This document shows positions 34,119-42,568 of a stretch of DNA of 64,000 nt, in pieces; within the stretch, counting starts at the first letter, position 1, and the number at the start of each line of letters is the position of its first letter. Under the pieces are notes generated by a model. It was given only the letters and a program-made list of their open reading frames with translations. It did no database searches and had not been told where the DNA came from. Location: positions 5,066 to 69,065 of the forward strand of contig CAZLIC010000016.1 in NCBI GenBank assembly GCA_964559535.1, read 5' to 3'. The DNA is from CAZLIC01 sp964559535 (lineage in GTDB: Bacteria > Pseudomonadota > Alphaproteobacteria > Rhodobacterales > Rhodobacteraceae). A program made the position numbers and the translations under genes.

Positions 34119-34185
34119 TTGCATCAGTTTGAATGAATTCAAAGGGTTATGAGGCTGTGTTCACCCTTCACACCTGTCCCATGGG

Positions 34186-35826
34186 TCACAGGCTGAAGTT
34201 CGCCACCGTCAACGCCAGCAGCCCCGTCAGTTCGATCTGAAAATCGGCCAGCCCGTCGCCGGTCACGTCACCTTCGACGACGGTGATGTTGTCGGCGACG
34301 ATCTGTTCGAACCGCAGCCGCCCGGTGCTGCCTGCCAGTGTCGCGGTGCCGACAAAGGTGAAGGCATCGTTGGCCCCGCCCGCTGCCGCGTCGAGGCTGG
34401 ACAGGTCGATCACCTCGCCGTTCACGCGGAAATCGGTGATCACGTCGCGCAGGCCCGCACCTGCGGTGCTGTCCAGGGTCGAGCCGAAGACGAATACGTC
34501 GTTCTGGCCGCCGCCAGACATGGAGTCGCGCCCCTGACCGCCGACCAGCGTATCCACCCCGCCGCCGCCGCTGACACGGTCGTCGCCGCTGCCGGACAGG
34601 AAGTGTTCTGCCGCGTTGCTTCCGGACAGCGTGTCGTTTCCGATGCCGGTGATCAGCCCCTCGATCGCCGACAACACATCGGTCCCCGACTGCGATCCGG
34701 TGGCTGTCCCTGCCGCAAGGTCCACGACGACGGGGGCGGTCGAGAAGAACGACAGGAAATCGAACCCGTCGCCCCCGTTCAGCGTGCAGTCGCCATCCAG
34801 CGTGTCGATCAGGCTGTCGTTCCCGCCCCCGCCGCGCAGCAGGTCGTTGCCCTCGAGCCCGTTCAGCGTGTCGTCGCCGTCGCGGCCCAGCAGGCGGTTG
34901 TCGGCGGTGGACCCGATGATCCCGTTGGCGCGGCTGTTGCCGCTGCCGGTGATGGCCGCGTCTCCCTCCAGCACCAGGTTTTCCAGGCCGTTCGACAGCC
35001 GGTAGGACGCGGTGGAATAGACATAGTCCTGCGACGCATCGACCGGCGGCGTGGCCTCGAAGATCACCACGTCGGACGACCCGATGACATAGGTATCATC
35101 GCCGGTCCCACCCGACAGGGCGCCCGTGATGGTGCCTTCGCGGACGTAGAAGTTGTCATCGCCGCTGGTGCCGATGACGCCGCCGATGACGGTGCCGCTG
35201 TTGGTGAAGTCGGCCGAAGTGCCGGAAAAGGTGATGCCGCCACGGATCAGCCCGGTGTTGGTCACCGCCAGCACATCCCCCTCCAGCGTCATCGCCGACC
35301 CGCCGTTGCCGGTGATCGTGCCGGTATTGGTGATGGTCACGTCGGCCTGCCCGTCGGTCTGGATGACGGTGCCGGTGGTGATGATGGTGCCGCTGTTGAC
35401 CAGATTGAAGATGCCCGTGACCTGCGTTGCCAGCACCTTGCCGATGATCGACCCGCTGTTCAGGATCTCCACTTCGGTGATCGCGGCATTGGCCAGGAAG
35501 TCGATGCCGAAGTCTACCGCCTGAAGCGTTCCGGCGTTGTGCAGCCGCAGCAGCGTTGACTGCACCTCGACCGCATTGTTGCCCATCGATGCGACGGTCC
35601 CGCCCGCGCCGACCGCGATCTCGACGGTAGCGGCGTTGTTCAGGTCGATGGCATCCGCCTCGGCCGAGGTGATGCTGCCGTACACGAAGGCCGACACGGT
35701 GCCGGTGCCGGTGACGGCGTCCGCCCCTTCAAGGAACAGGCTGCCGGTTTGCGACACGACAAGCGCGTCGCCGGAGGCGAGCGTGACGGCTACGGTGCTG
35801 AATGCGGTGACGGGGAGTATTGCCAT
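34186..35826 (-). CDS. RTX-repeat secreted calcium-binding protein
   Basis: A 546-aa protein without a Sec signal, starting MAILPVTAFSTVAVTLASGD. Residues 1-280 are a repetitive beta-solenoid type region (alternating NTGTITGNGG and NSGTVIGGVIG motifs). Residues 290-450 hold hemolysin-type nonapeptide repeats (GLEGNDLLRGGGGNDSL, GGQGRDSMSGGGQNDVF). The end resembles the serralysin C-terminal region. This is the layout of type I secretion substrates. No ABC exporter is next to it, and no catalytic domain is evident, so a surface or matrix role is the best guess. Confidence 0.88.
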   Translation of the reverse strand: MAILPVTAFSTVAVTLASGDALVVSQTGSLFLEGADAVTGTGTVSAFVYGSITSAEADAIDLNNAATVEIAVGAGGTVASMGNNAVEVQSTLLRLHNAGTLQAVDFGIDFLANAAITEVEILNSGSIIGKVLATQVTGIFNLVNSGTIITTGTVIQTDGQADVTITNTGTITGNGGSAMTLEGDVLAVTNTGLIRGGITFSGTSADFTNSGTVIGGVIGTSGDDNFYVREGTITGALSGGTGDDTYVIGSSDVVIFEATPPVDASQDYVYSTASYRLSNGLENLVLEGDAAITGSGNSRANGIIGSTADNRLLGRDGDDTLNGLEGNDLLRGGGGNDSLIDTLDGDCTLNGGDGFDFLSFFSTAPVVVDLAAGTATGSQSGTDVLSAIEGLITGIGNDTLSGSNAAEHFLSGSGDDRVSGGGGVDTLVGGQGRDSMSGGGQNDVFVFGSTLDSTAGAGLRDVITDFRVNGEVIDLSSLDAAAGGANDAFTFVGTATLAGSTGRLRFEQIVADNITVVEGDVTGDGLADFQIELTGLLALTVANFSL

Positions 35827-35922
35827 GTGGAAATTCCTTGCGCGCCGGGTGCGCAAGCCTAGCAAGCGGCGCGCGGGCCGTCGCGGGTAATCTTCGGGAA
35901 GGCAGGAAGGGGCTTTGGGTGG

Positions 35923-36429
35923 TCAGCCTGCGAAGGTGCCATACCGCCCGGCGCTGAACACCAGCGGCGCGCCGTCGGCCATGGCGGCGCGCAGCACGCG
36001 GCCCACGACAATGCTGTGATCGCCCCCGTCGAAGATCGCGTGGCGGGCGCAGTCGAACCGGGCCAGCACATCGGGGACAACGGGTGTGCCCAGCGGCGAG
36101 GTGTCATGGTCCAGCCCCGCGAAGCCCTGACCGCCGCGCACGAACCGGCCGGCCAGCGCGCCCTGGTCGGCACGCAGGACGTGGATGGCAAAGTGTTCGG
36201 CCGCCGTCATGAGCGCATGGCGCGATGAGGACTTGGCGGGGGACCACAGCACCAGCGGCGGGTCCAGCGACAGGGCGGCAAAGCTGTTGGCGGTAAATCC
36301 TGTCGGCCCGTCCGGCGTGGCGCAGGTGATGATCACCACGCCAGTTGTAAACCGCCCCAGCGCATCGCGGAAGGCGCGGGCGGTTTCGGCGCCGGGGGTA
36401 AAGCTGGGGTCCATGCTGCCGTCTGCCAT
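35923..36429 (-). CDS. flavin reductase-like FMN-binding protein
   Basis: A 168-aa protein of the flavin reductase family (HpaC/NtaB type), which supplies reduced flavin to a two-component monooxygenase. FTTGVVIITCATPDGPTGFTANSFAALSLDPPLV is the conserved flavin and NADH region, and GGDHSIVVGRVL the C-terminal motif. No monooxygenase gene is adjacent. It is separated by about 90 bases from the PhnM-like gene upstream on the same strand. Confidence 0.9.
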   Translation of the reverse strand: MADGSMDPSFTPGAETARAFRDALGRFTTGVVIITCATPDGPTGFTANSFAALSLDPPLVLWSPAKSSSRHALMTAAEHFAIHVLRADQGALAGRFVRGGQGFAGLDHDTSPLGTPVVPDVLARFDCARHAIFDGGDHSIVVGRVLRAAMADGAPLVFSAGRYGTFAG

Positions 36430-36521
36430 TGTCGTGTCCGTCCGTTGCCTGTCGCCAAGCTAGCACAAGGGCGCGCGGCGTCGAACCTTTGCGGGTCAGG
36501 AAACTGCGGCCTGTTGCCCCG

Positions 36522-37649
36522 TCACTCGGCCGCAATCCGCAATGGCAGGGCGGCGGCGGAAAAGCGGCGCGCGGCCTCGCCCGCGACATGGACAAGGCGA
36601 CCGGCCGAAATTGTCGCCTCGACCGCCCGCGTGGCGGCGTTCACGATGGTCAGGTCGGCGCGCAGGCCGGGGTCCAGGCGCCCGCGGTCGGCAAGCCGCA
36701 GGATTTCGGCCGGACGTTCCGAGATCATCGCCCAGGCCCGCGGCAGGGCCAGAAGCCCGGCGTCCACGGCGGCCCAGGCGGCCTGTGCCAGCATCGGGCG
36801 CGCAGCATCCGAGGCCAGCGCCTCGCCCAGACCGGCGGCCAGCAGCCCGGACCCGGTTCTGCCCGCGTTCGCGTCGGCGGCCCGCAGCAGCACCGGCGAC
36901 ATCATTGCGCGGGCGGCGGCGGCGGCCTGGCGGGTGGCGGGGAACAAGGCCACGCGGGCACCGATCATCTGGTGGCGTTCGCGGGTTTCGCCATCGGGGT
37001 CGTTGCGGCTGCCATAGATGAGGCCCAGCGTGTCGAAGGCATCGGCAAGGCGGCACAGGTGGCGCGGCATGTCGCGCGTGCGCTGCGCAGCGGCATCGGC
37101 CGCCTGCGACAGGGCCTCGGCGGTGGTGCCGATGCCATGCGCGTGCGCGGCAAAGGTGTGCGGCGCGGTGCGGCGCATCTCGTGCAGGTCGTGCAGGGTG
37201 TCGGCGAAGACGACCAGCGCGGGACGGTGGCGCGCGGCAGTGTCGATCAGCCGGGCGCCTTCGTCCACCAGACGGGATTCGCTGGTGATGGAGGCCTGCA
37301 TGTCGGTGCGCAAGCCGGGACGGGAGACCTGCAGCGCGGCCAGCAGCGCCTGGGCGGTTTCCGGCGCATGGCGGGGTGACTGCCAGCCCCACTCGACGGC
37401 AGCCAGCGCAGTAGTCACGCCCGCCGCGGCGCAATCGGCGTCAAGACGGGCGATCTCGGCAGGTTGAACCAGAGGGCCGACCTGCAGGTCGACAATGCCC
37501 GGCAGCACCAGAAACCCCGACAGGTCGACCTCCGGAAAGGGGCCGCGCGTGATGCGGCCATCGGCGAAAGACAGCGATCGGCGCTGCATCATGCCGTCAC
37601 GAAGGATGTCGGCGCCGGTCAGGCGCAGGGGTGGCAGAATGGCAAGCAT
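36522..37649 (-). CDS. PhnM-like amidohydrolase-fold protein lacking metal ligands
   Basis: A 375-aa protein starting MLAILPPLRLTGADILRDG at 37649. It follows the PhnM pattern from end to end (LPGIVDL, then AAGVTTALAAVEWG, ending LRADLTIVNAATRAVEATISAGRLVHV). The first metal motif is lost: true PhnM at 40315 has ELHTDN, while this protein has DLQVGP. The later HDD and SDY motifs are also absent. It is probably inactive as a hydrolase, or has taken another function. The frame is intact, so it is not decaying. Confidence 0.75.
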   Translation of the reverse strand: MLAILPPLRLTGADILRDGMMQRRSLSFADGRITRGPFPEVDLSGFLVLPGIVDLQVGPLVQPAEIARLDADCAAAGVTTALAAVEWGWQSPRHAPETAQALLAALQVSRPGLRTDMQASITSESRLVDEGARLIDTAARHRPALVVFADTLHDLHEMRRTAPHTFAAHAHGIGTTAEALSQAADAAAQRTRDMPRHLCRLADAFDTLGLIYGSRNDPDGETRERHQMIGARVALFPATRQAAAAARAMMSPVLLRAADANAGRTGSGLLAAGLGEALASDAARPMLAQAAWAAVDAGLLALPRAWAMISERPAEILRLADRGRLDPGLRADLTIVNAATRAVEATISAGRLVHVAGEAARRFSAAALPLRIAAE

Positions 37650-37749
37650 GGGGCGTTCCGTTTCGGGTGACCCTGTGGATAACCCTGGGCTGCAACGCCG
37701 ATATGACAGCCGATGCCGCCGGTTGTGGTGCGTGTCGTCCGCGCGCCGG

Positions 37750-37941
37750 TCAGGTGCGCGTGTGGCGCGCGGAAACCCGGGTGGAATGCGCGCGGGCATT
37801 CCAGGCTTGGGGCCGATCCCGGGGCTCGGTGTCCTGGCTGTGGTTGTGGTGCCAGACCGAGAAGGCGGCCCGCGCCAGGATGGCCAGCGTGACCCCGACG
37901 GTCATCGCCACTGTGAAGGGCAGAAGCGGATTGTCTTCCAT
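37750..37941 (-). CDS. possible small single-helix membrane protein
   Basis: An open frame of 63 codons beginning MEDNPLLPFTVAMTVGVTLA, with one hydrophobic segment and a basic, histidine-rich tail. The ribosome site is weak, and no family is recognised. It lies in an otherwise empty stretch between the PhnM-like gene and corA. The hydrophobic pattern is the only support. Confidence 0.35.
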   Translation of the reverse strand: MEDNPLLPFTVAMTVGVTLAILARAAFSVWHHNHSQDTEPRDRPQAWNARAHSTRVSARHTRT

Positions 37942-38097
37942 GTCCACATTCCCGTTCCGTTCTGTTTTCATCCTGCACGGAAATCGGGCGGAACGATGGC
38001 GCACCGGCGCGATGCGCCAGGGCGCACCGATGGGGTCTTGGACGGCCTGCGGCGCGGGTATAGGCAGCGGGGGCAACCGGACTGTCGCGGGATTCCC

Positions 38098-39054
38098 ATG
38101 CTGAACGCCTTCCGCATCAACGGACCCAAGCTTGAACGGCTGGCCGCCGGCGAGCCGCTGGAGGCGGCGGTCTGGATCGACCTGTACCGGCCGCAGCCCG
38201 CTCAGGTGGATGTCGTGCAGGCGTTGGGCGTCGAGGTGCCGACGCTGGCCGACATGGAAGAGATCGAAATTTCCAGCCGCCTGTACCGGGAAGACGGGGT
38301 CGACTACATGACTGCCGTCCTGCCCGGCCTGTCGGACACCAAGGATCCGGTCACCGGCCCGGTCACCTTCATACTGACGTCACGACGGATCGTCACAGTC
38401 CGCCACCACAATCCGCGCCCGTTCGAGACCTACCCCGAGCGCGCCGACAAGGTAGGACCGGGCTGCATGGACCCCGAACGAATTTTCCTGTCGCTGGTCG
38501 AAGAGATCACCGGCAGGCTGGCGGATCTGCTGGAAGGCGCCGGGCGCGGGCTGGATGACATTGCGCGCGAGGTCTACGGCGAGACGACGGCCAGGTCAGA
38601 GGCGCTGATGCTGGCGTTGCGCCGGATCGGGCGCGAGGGCGAGCAGATCGGGCGCGTGCGGCTGGCGCTGATGACGACAGAACGGATGGTCAGCTGGTTC
38701 GGGCAGTCGCTGGTGGACGGTCATCGTGGCGCGGGCCTGCAGCCGCTGGTGAAGGGGCTGATGCGCGACATGCAGGCGCTGGAGGTGCATGCCGACTTCC
38801 TGTCGACCCGTGTGGCGCTGGCCACCGATGCGACGCTGGGGATGATCAACCTCAGCCAGAACCAGACGATCAAGATCGTGTCGGTGGTGGCGGTGGTGTT
38901 CCTTCCGCCCACGGTGATTGCCAGTGCCTATGGCATGAACTTCCGCCACATGCCGGAACTGGGCTGGATGTTCGGCTATCCCATGGCGCTGGTGCTGATG
39001 CTGGCTTCGGCGGTGGGCACGTTCCTGTTCTTCAAGTGGAAGAAGTGGCTGTGA
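38098..39054 (+). CDS. CorA-family divalent cation transporter
   Basis: A 318-aa inner-membrane protein. The cytoplasmic part (to about residue 255) is followed by two C-terminal helices with the signature YGMNFRHMPELGW and a basic end FKWKKWL. The GMN motif is the selectivity filter of CorA Mg2+ channels; ZntB-type exporters also share it. It is placed 15 bases before phnN, but no functional link is evident. Confidence 0.92.
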   Translation: MLNAFRINGPKLERLAAGEPLEAAVWIDLYRPQPAQVDVVQALGVEVPTLADMEEIEISSRLYREDGVDYMTAVLPGLSDTKDPVTGPVTFILTSRRIVTVRHHNPRPFETYPERADKVGPGCMDPERIFLSLVEEITGRLADLLEGAGRGLDDIAREVYGETTARSEALMLALRRIGREGEQIGRVRLALMTTERMVSWFGQSLVDGHRGAGLQPLVKGLMRDMQALEVHADFLSTRVALATDATLGMINLSQNQTIKIVSVVAVVFLPPTVIASAYGMNFRHMPELGWMFGYPMALVLMLASAVGTFLFFKWKKWL

Positions 39055-39069
39055 CGGGGGCGCTGTAGC

Positions 39070-39612
39070 ATGCCTGGCCGCGTTTATGCCGTGGTCGGCC
39101 CTTCGGGCGCCGGCAAGGACACGCTGATCGCCGCGGCGCGCGTGGCCCGGCGTGACCTGCACATCGTGCGCCGCGTCATCACCCGCCCGGTAGAGGCCGG
39201 GGGCGAGCCGTTCGAGGGGGTGACGCCCGAGGAGTTCGCCGAACGCGCCGCCGCAGGCGCCTTCGCTTTGATGTGGCAGGCGCACGGGTTGCACTACGGC
39301 ATTCCGGCCACGGCCATGGATGCGGTGTCGGAAGGGCGCGACGTCATCTTCAACGGCAGCCGCGCCATGCTGGCCGAGGCCTGGGAGGTGTTCCCGAACC
39401 TGACGGTCATCCTGGTGACGGCGCCGATCAACGTGCTGGCGGAACGGCTGGCGCAACGAGGCCGCGAGACGCCGAACGAGATTGCAGCGCGGCTGACCCG
39501 GCAGCTGTACGAAGTGCCGCCGGGCATTCCGGTGCGCGTGGTGGAAAATGCCGGGCCGCTGGATGTGGCGGTGGCGGCCTTTCTGGCGGCGCTTCAGCCG
39601 GACAGGGTGTAG
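39070..39612 (+). CDS. phnN: ribose 1,5-bisphosphate phosphokinase
   Basis: A 180-aa guanylate-kinase-like enzyme that converts ribose 1,5-bisphosphate to PRPP in the C-P lyase pathway. The P-loop is VVGPSGAGKDTL, followed by RRVITRPVEAGGEPFEGVTPEEF. Its end overlaps the end of the convergent DUF1045 gene by 19 bases. Together with phnM it is a downstream part of phosphonate catabolism; the core phnGHIJKL genes are not in the window. Confidence 0.93.
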   Translation: MPGRVYAVVGPSGAGKDTLIAAARVARRDLHIVRRVITRPVEAGGEPFEGVTPEEFAERAAAGAFALMWQAHGLHYGIPATAMDAVSEGRDVIFNGSRAMLAEAWEVFPNLTVILVTAPINVLAERLAQRGRETPNEIAARLTRQLYEVPPGIPVRVVENAGPLDVAVAAFLAALQPDRV

Positions 39613-40280
39613 CGGTGCAACAGGTGGAACCGGCCATCCTCGGCCTCGCCGAACAGGCAGAGGCTGTCGATCGTGAAAGGCCGCGGCAGCAGCGGCGCCA
39701 CCCGTGGCGCCAGCACGCCCTGAACCTGCACGGCCTCGTCGGGTGGCAGGTCGCCGCTCAGGGTCAGGTGCAGCTGGAATTCGTCCATCACGTGGGGGTA
39801 ACCCCAGCGGTCAAGGTAGGCGCGCTGCCGGTCGGTCAGGCGGTCCGGGCGGCGGCGTGCGGTTTCGGCGGCATCGGGCGGGGCGCGGAACGCATCGAGC
39901 GATTCCACCACCTGCGCCGCCATCGCGTTGATCGCGCTGTCGTCACCATCGGGCACCAGCGCCAGAAACCCGCCCAGCCGCGCCAGCCGCAGGCCCGCGG
40001 CCTGCACCGGCGCCATGCGCAGGCACAGGGCGCCCGCGGCCCAGTCCAGGCTTTCTGCCGTGGCCCCCTCGGCCAGCCGGAAGGGCGGCTTGACGGTGGC
40101 GTGGAAGCCGTACTTGCGCGGCGTCTCGGTGATTTCGGCCACGGGCCGGGGCAGGCCGTCCACCTCTGGGTGCGGCACGCCTTGGCCGCGCAGGGCGTCC
40201 CAGCCCAGCCAGCGGCTGGCCCAGTCCCACAACTCCCCCTCGGGGGCCGCGTAGATTGCATAGCGCCGGTAGTTTTCCAT
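39594..40280 (-). CDS. DUF1045 phosphonate-metabolism protein (2H phosphoesterase fold)
   Basis: A 228-aa protein starting MENYRRYAIYAAPEGELWDW at 40280, with GGAGG upstream. It has the two H-x-T motifs of the 2H phosphoesterase superfamily, in KYGFHATVKPPF and ELQLHLTLSGDL (seen as FQLHLTLSGDL). Family members are regularly linked to C-P lyase genes and may replace PhnP in opening the cyclic ribose phosphate. It is divergent from phnM (34-bp gap) and convergent with phnN. Confidence 0.88.
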   Translation of the reverse strand: MENYRRYAIYAAPEGELWDWASRWLGWDALRGQGVPHPEVDGLPRPVAEITETPRKYGFHATVKPPFRLAEGATAESLDWAAGALCLRMAPVQAAGLRLARLGGFLALVPDGDDSAINAMAAQVVESLDAFRAPPDAAETARRRPDRLTDRQRAYLDRWGYPHVMDEFQLHLTLSGDLPPDEAVQVQGVLAPRVAPLLPRPFTIDSLCLFGEAEDGRFHLLHRYTLSG

Positions 40281-40314
40281 GCCGCGCCTCCTGCCAGTGA
40301 CGGATGACATCCCG

Positions 40315-41460
40315 ATGACCGAGACCATACTTGCCAATGCCACGCTTGTGCTGCCGCAGGAAACCCTGCGCGGGGCCATCCAGTTTCGCGACGGGCGGAT
40401 TGCCGCCATTTCGGGCGGCACTGCCGTGCCTTCGGGCGCTGTGGACTGCGGCGGCGATCTGGTGATGCCGGGGCTGGTGGAACTGCACACCGACAACCTG
40501 GAACGCCACATCGAGCCGCGCCCCAAGGTGAACTGGCCGCATATGGCGGCAATCCTGGCGCATGACGCGGAACTGGCAAGTGTGGGCATCACCACGGTGT
40601 TCGATGCGCTGCGCGTGGGGTCGGTGGTCAGCCGGGCCAAGGGCAACTACGGCGAATATGCCCGCGTGCTGGCGGACGAGATTCTGGCGCTGCGGGCGCA
40701 GGGCGCCCTGCGCATCAGCCACTTCCTGCACCTGCGGGCCGAGATCTGCAGCGAAACGCTGGTGGCCGAGATGGCCAAGTTCGGCCCCGCTGACCGCATC
40801 GGCATTGTCAGCCTGATGGACCATACGCCCGGCCAGCGGCAGTTCCGCGACCTGACGGCCCTGAAGAACTATGTCTGCGGCAAGCACGGCTATTCCGAGG
40901 CCGAGTTCCTGGAGCATGTGGCGGGGCAGAAGGAACTGTCGGCCCGGCTGGGCGCGCTGCACGAGGAAACCGCCGTGGCCGAGGCGCGCCGCTATGGCGC
41001 CGTGCTGGCCAGCCATGATGACACCACGGCGCGCGACGTGGCCAACAGCCACCGCGACGGCGTGACCTTTGCCGAATTCCCCACCACGGTTGAAGCGGCC
41101 CAGGCCTGCCGCGACCACGGCATTGCGGTGATGATGGGCGCGCCGAACCTGATACGTGGCGGCAGCCATTCGGGCAATGTGGCGGCCAAGGCCCTTGCGG
41201 AACAGGGGCTTCTGGACATCGTGTCGTCCGACTATGTGCCCGGCGCGCTGTTGTCCTCGGCGCTGATGCTGGCCGACATCTGGGGTGACCTGCCGCGCGG
41301 CGTGGCCACCGTCACCCGCGCCCCGGCCGCCGCTGCGGGGCTGGCCGACCGCGGGCACCTCGACATCGGCGCACGGGCCGACGCCATCCGCGTCACCCGT
41401 GTCGGGCCGGTGGCGGCGGCCGTGCGCGGGGTGTGGGTGCAGGGGGGTCGGGTGGCGTGA
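40315..41460 (+). CDS. phnM: alpha-D-ribose 1-methylphosphonate 5-triphosphate diphosphatase
   Basis: A 381-aa amidohydrolase-superfamily enzyme that removes pyrophosphate from the C-P lyase intermediate. The metal motif LVELHTDNLERH (His58 and Asp60), then SLMDHTPGQRQF, SHDDTTARDV and SSDYVPGALL are all intact. The ATG at 40315 gives the usual length; a codon at 40279 would overlap the divergent gene. It lies just before the PHP and MttB genes on the same strand. Confidence 0.94.
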   Translation: MTETILANATLVLPQETLRGAIQFRDGRIAAISGGTAVPSGAVDCGGDLVMPGLVELHTDNLERHIEPRPKVNWPHMAAILAHDAELASVGITTVFDALRVGSVVSRAKGNYGEYARVLADEILALRAQGALRISHFLHLRAEICSETLVAEMAKFGPADRIGIVSLMDHTPGQRQFRDLTALKNYVCGKHGYSEAEFLEHVAGQKELSARLGALHEETAVAEARRYGAVLASHDDTTARDVANSHRDGVTFAEFPTTVEAAQACRDHGIAVMMGAPNLIRGGSHSGNVAAKALAEQGLLDIVSSDYVPGALLSSALMLADIWGDLPRGVATVTRAPAAAAGLADRGHLDIGARADAIRVTRVGPVAAAVRGVWVQGGRVA

Positions 41461-41540
41461 GCCGACACGCAGGTGTCGCAATCCGTTGTCCCGACTGTCG
41501 CCAACCCGTGCCAGAAACCACCGAAACCCAGGAGGACGCC

Positions 41541-42473
41541 TTGCCCACCCAGCTTCCCGCCTTTGCCGCCCCCGGCCGTTTCTGGCGCGGCAACCTGCAC
41601 ACCCATTCCAACCGCTCGGACGGCATCCTGAAGCCCGAGGAGGTGTGCCGCCGCTACCGCGACGAGGGGTACGACTTTCTGGCGCTGACCGACCATTTCG
41701 TCGGCGCCTACGGCTATCCGATCATCGACACGGTGCCGTTCCGCACCAACAGCTTCACCACCATCCTGGGGGCCGAACTGCATTCGGGTGCCATGCAGAA
41801 CGGCGAGCTGTGGCACATTCTGGCGGTGGGCCTGCCGCCCGACTTTGCGCCCTCGGACAGCCCCGACTTTCACCCCAAGGCGGGGCAGGAGACGGGTGCA
41901 GAACTGGCGGCGCGGGCAGTGGCGGCGGGGGCCTTCGTGGCCATCGCGCATCCGCAATGGTCGGGGCTGACGCTGGCCGACGCGCGCGGCATCACCGCGG
42001 CGCATGCGGTGGAAATCTACAACCACGGCTGCGCGGTGGGCTGCGACCGGCCCGACGGCACGGCGATTGCCGACCTTCTGATGTCCGAAGGCCGCCAGCT
42101 GACGCTGATTGCCACCGACGACGCGCATTTCTACGAGCCCGACCATTTCGGCGGCTGGGTCATGGTGAAAGCCGAGGCGAACGAGCCCGAGGCGCTGCTG
42201 GCGGCGCTGAAGGCGGGGCTGTTCTATGCCTCGCAGGGGCCGGAAATCCGCAACATCACGGTGCATGACGACCAGGTCGAGGTCGAGATGTCGGCGGCGG
42301 CCACGGTGATCGTGCAGGGGTCGGGTACGGCGGCGGTGAACGTGCACGGGTCTTCCATGACGCGGGCGACGGTGCCGACGAAGCGCCTGGCGAACTCGCC
42401 CTTCCTGCGGGTGACGGTGGTCGATGCCGCGGGCCGCCGCGCCTGGTCGAACCCGCACTTCCGCGGGGCCTGA
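41541..42473 (+). CDS. PHP-domain metal-dependent phosphoesterase (CehA-like)
   Basis: A 310-aa protein. A TTG start at 41541 is chosen because AGGAGG lies 5 bases upstream; the GTG overlapping the phnM stop at 41457 has no such site. All PHP metal motifs are present: NLHTHSNRSDG, FLALTDHF, GAELH, AIAHPQW and TDDAHFYEPDH. The C-terminal ~80 residues form a beta-rich domain. There is no signal peptide. It is followed 95 bases later by an MttB-family gene, with which it is probably cotranscribed. Confidence 0.85.
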   Translation: MPTQLPAFAAPGRFWRGNLHTHSNRSDGILKPEEVCRRYRDEGYDFLALTDHFVGAYGYPIIDTVPFRTNSFTTILGAELHSGAMQNGELWHILAVGLPPDFAPSDSPDFHPKAGQETGAELAARAVAAGAFVAIAHPQWSGLTLADARGITAAHAVEIYNHGCAVGCDRPDGTAIADLLMSEGRQLTLIATDDAHFYEPDHFGGWVMVKAEANEPEALLAALKAGLFYASQGPEIRNITVHDDQVEVEMSAAATVIVQGSGTAAVNVHGSSMTRATVPTKRLANSPFLRVTVVDAAGRRAWSNPHFRGA

Positions 42474-42568
42474 CCGCCCGGGTTGCCAGGAACCGTCCCG
42501 CACAGGTCGCAGACGTGACAGAACCGTCGCGTCTGCGGGCCGTTCATGGGGAAAACCGGGGGGTGGCG

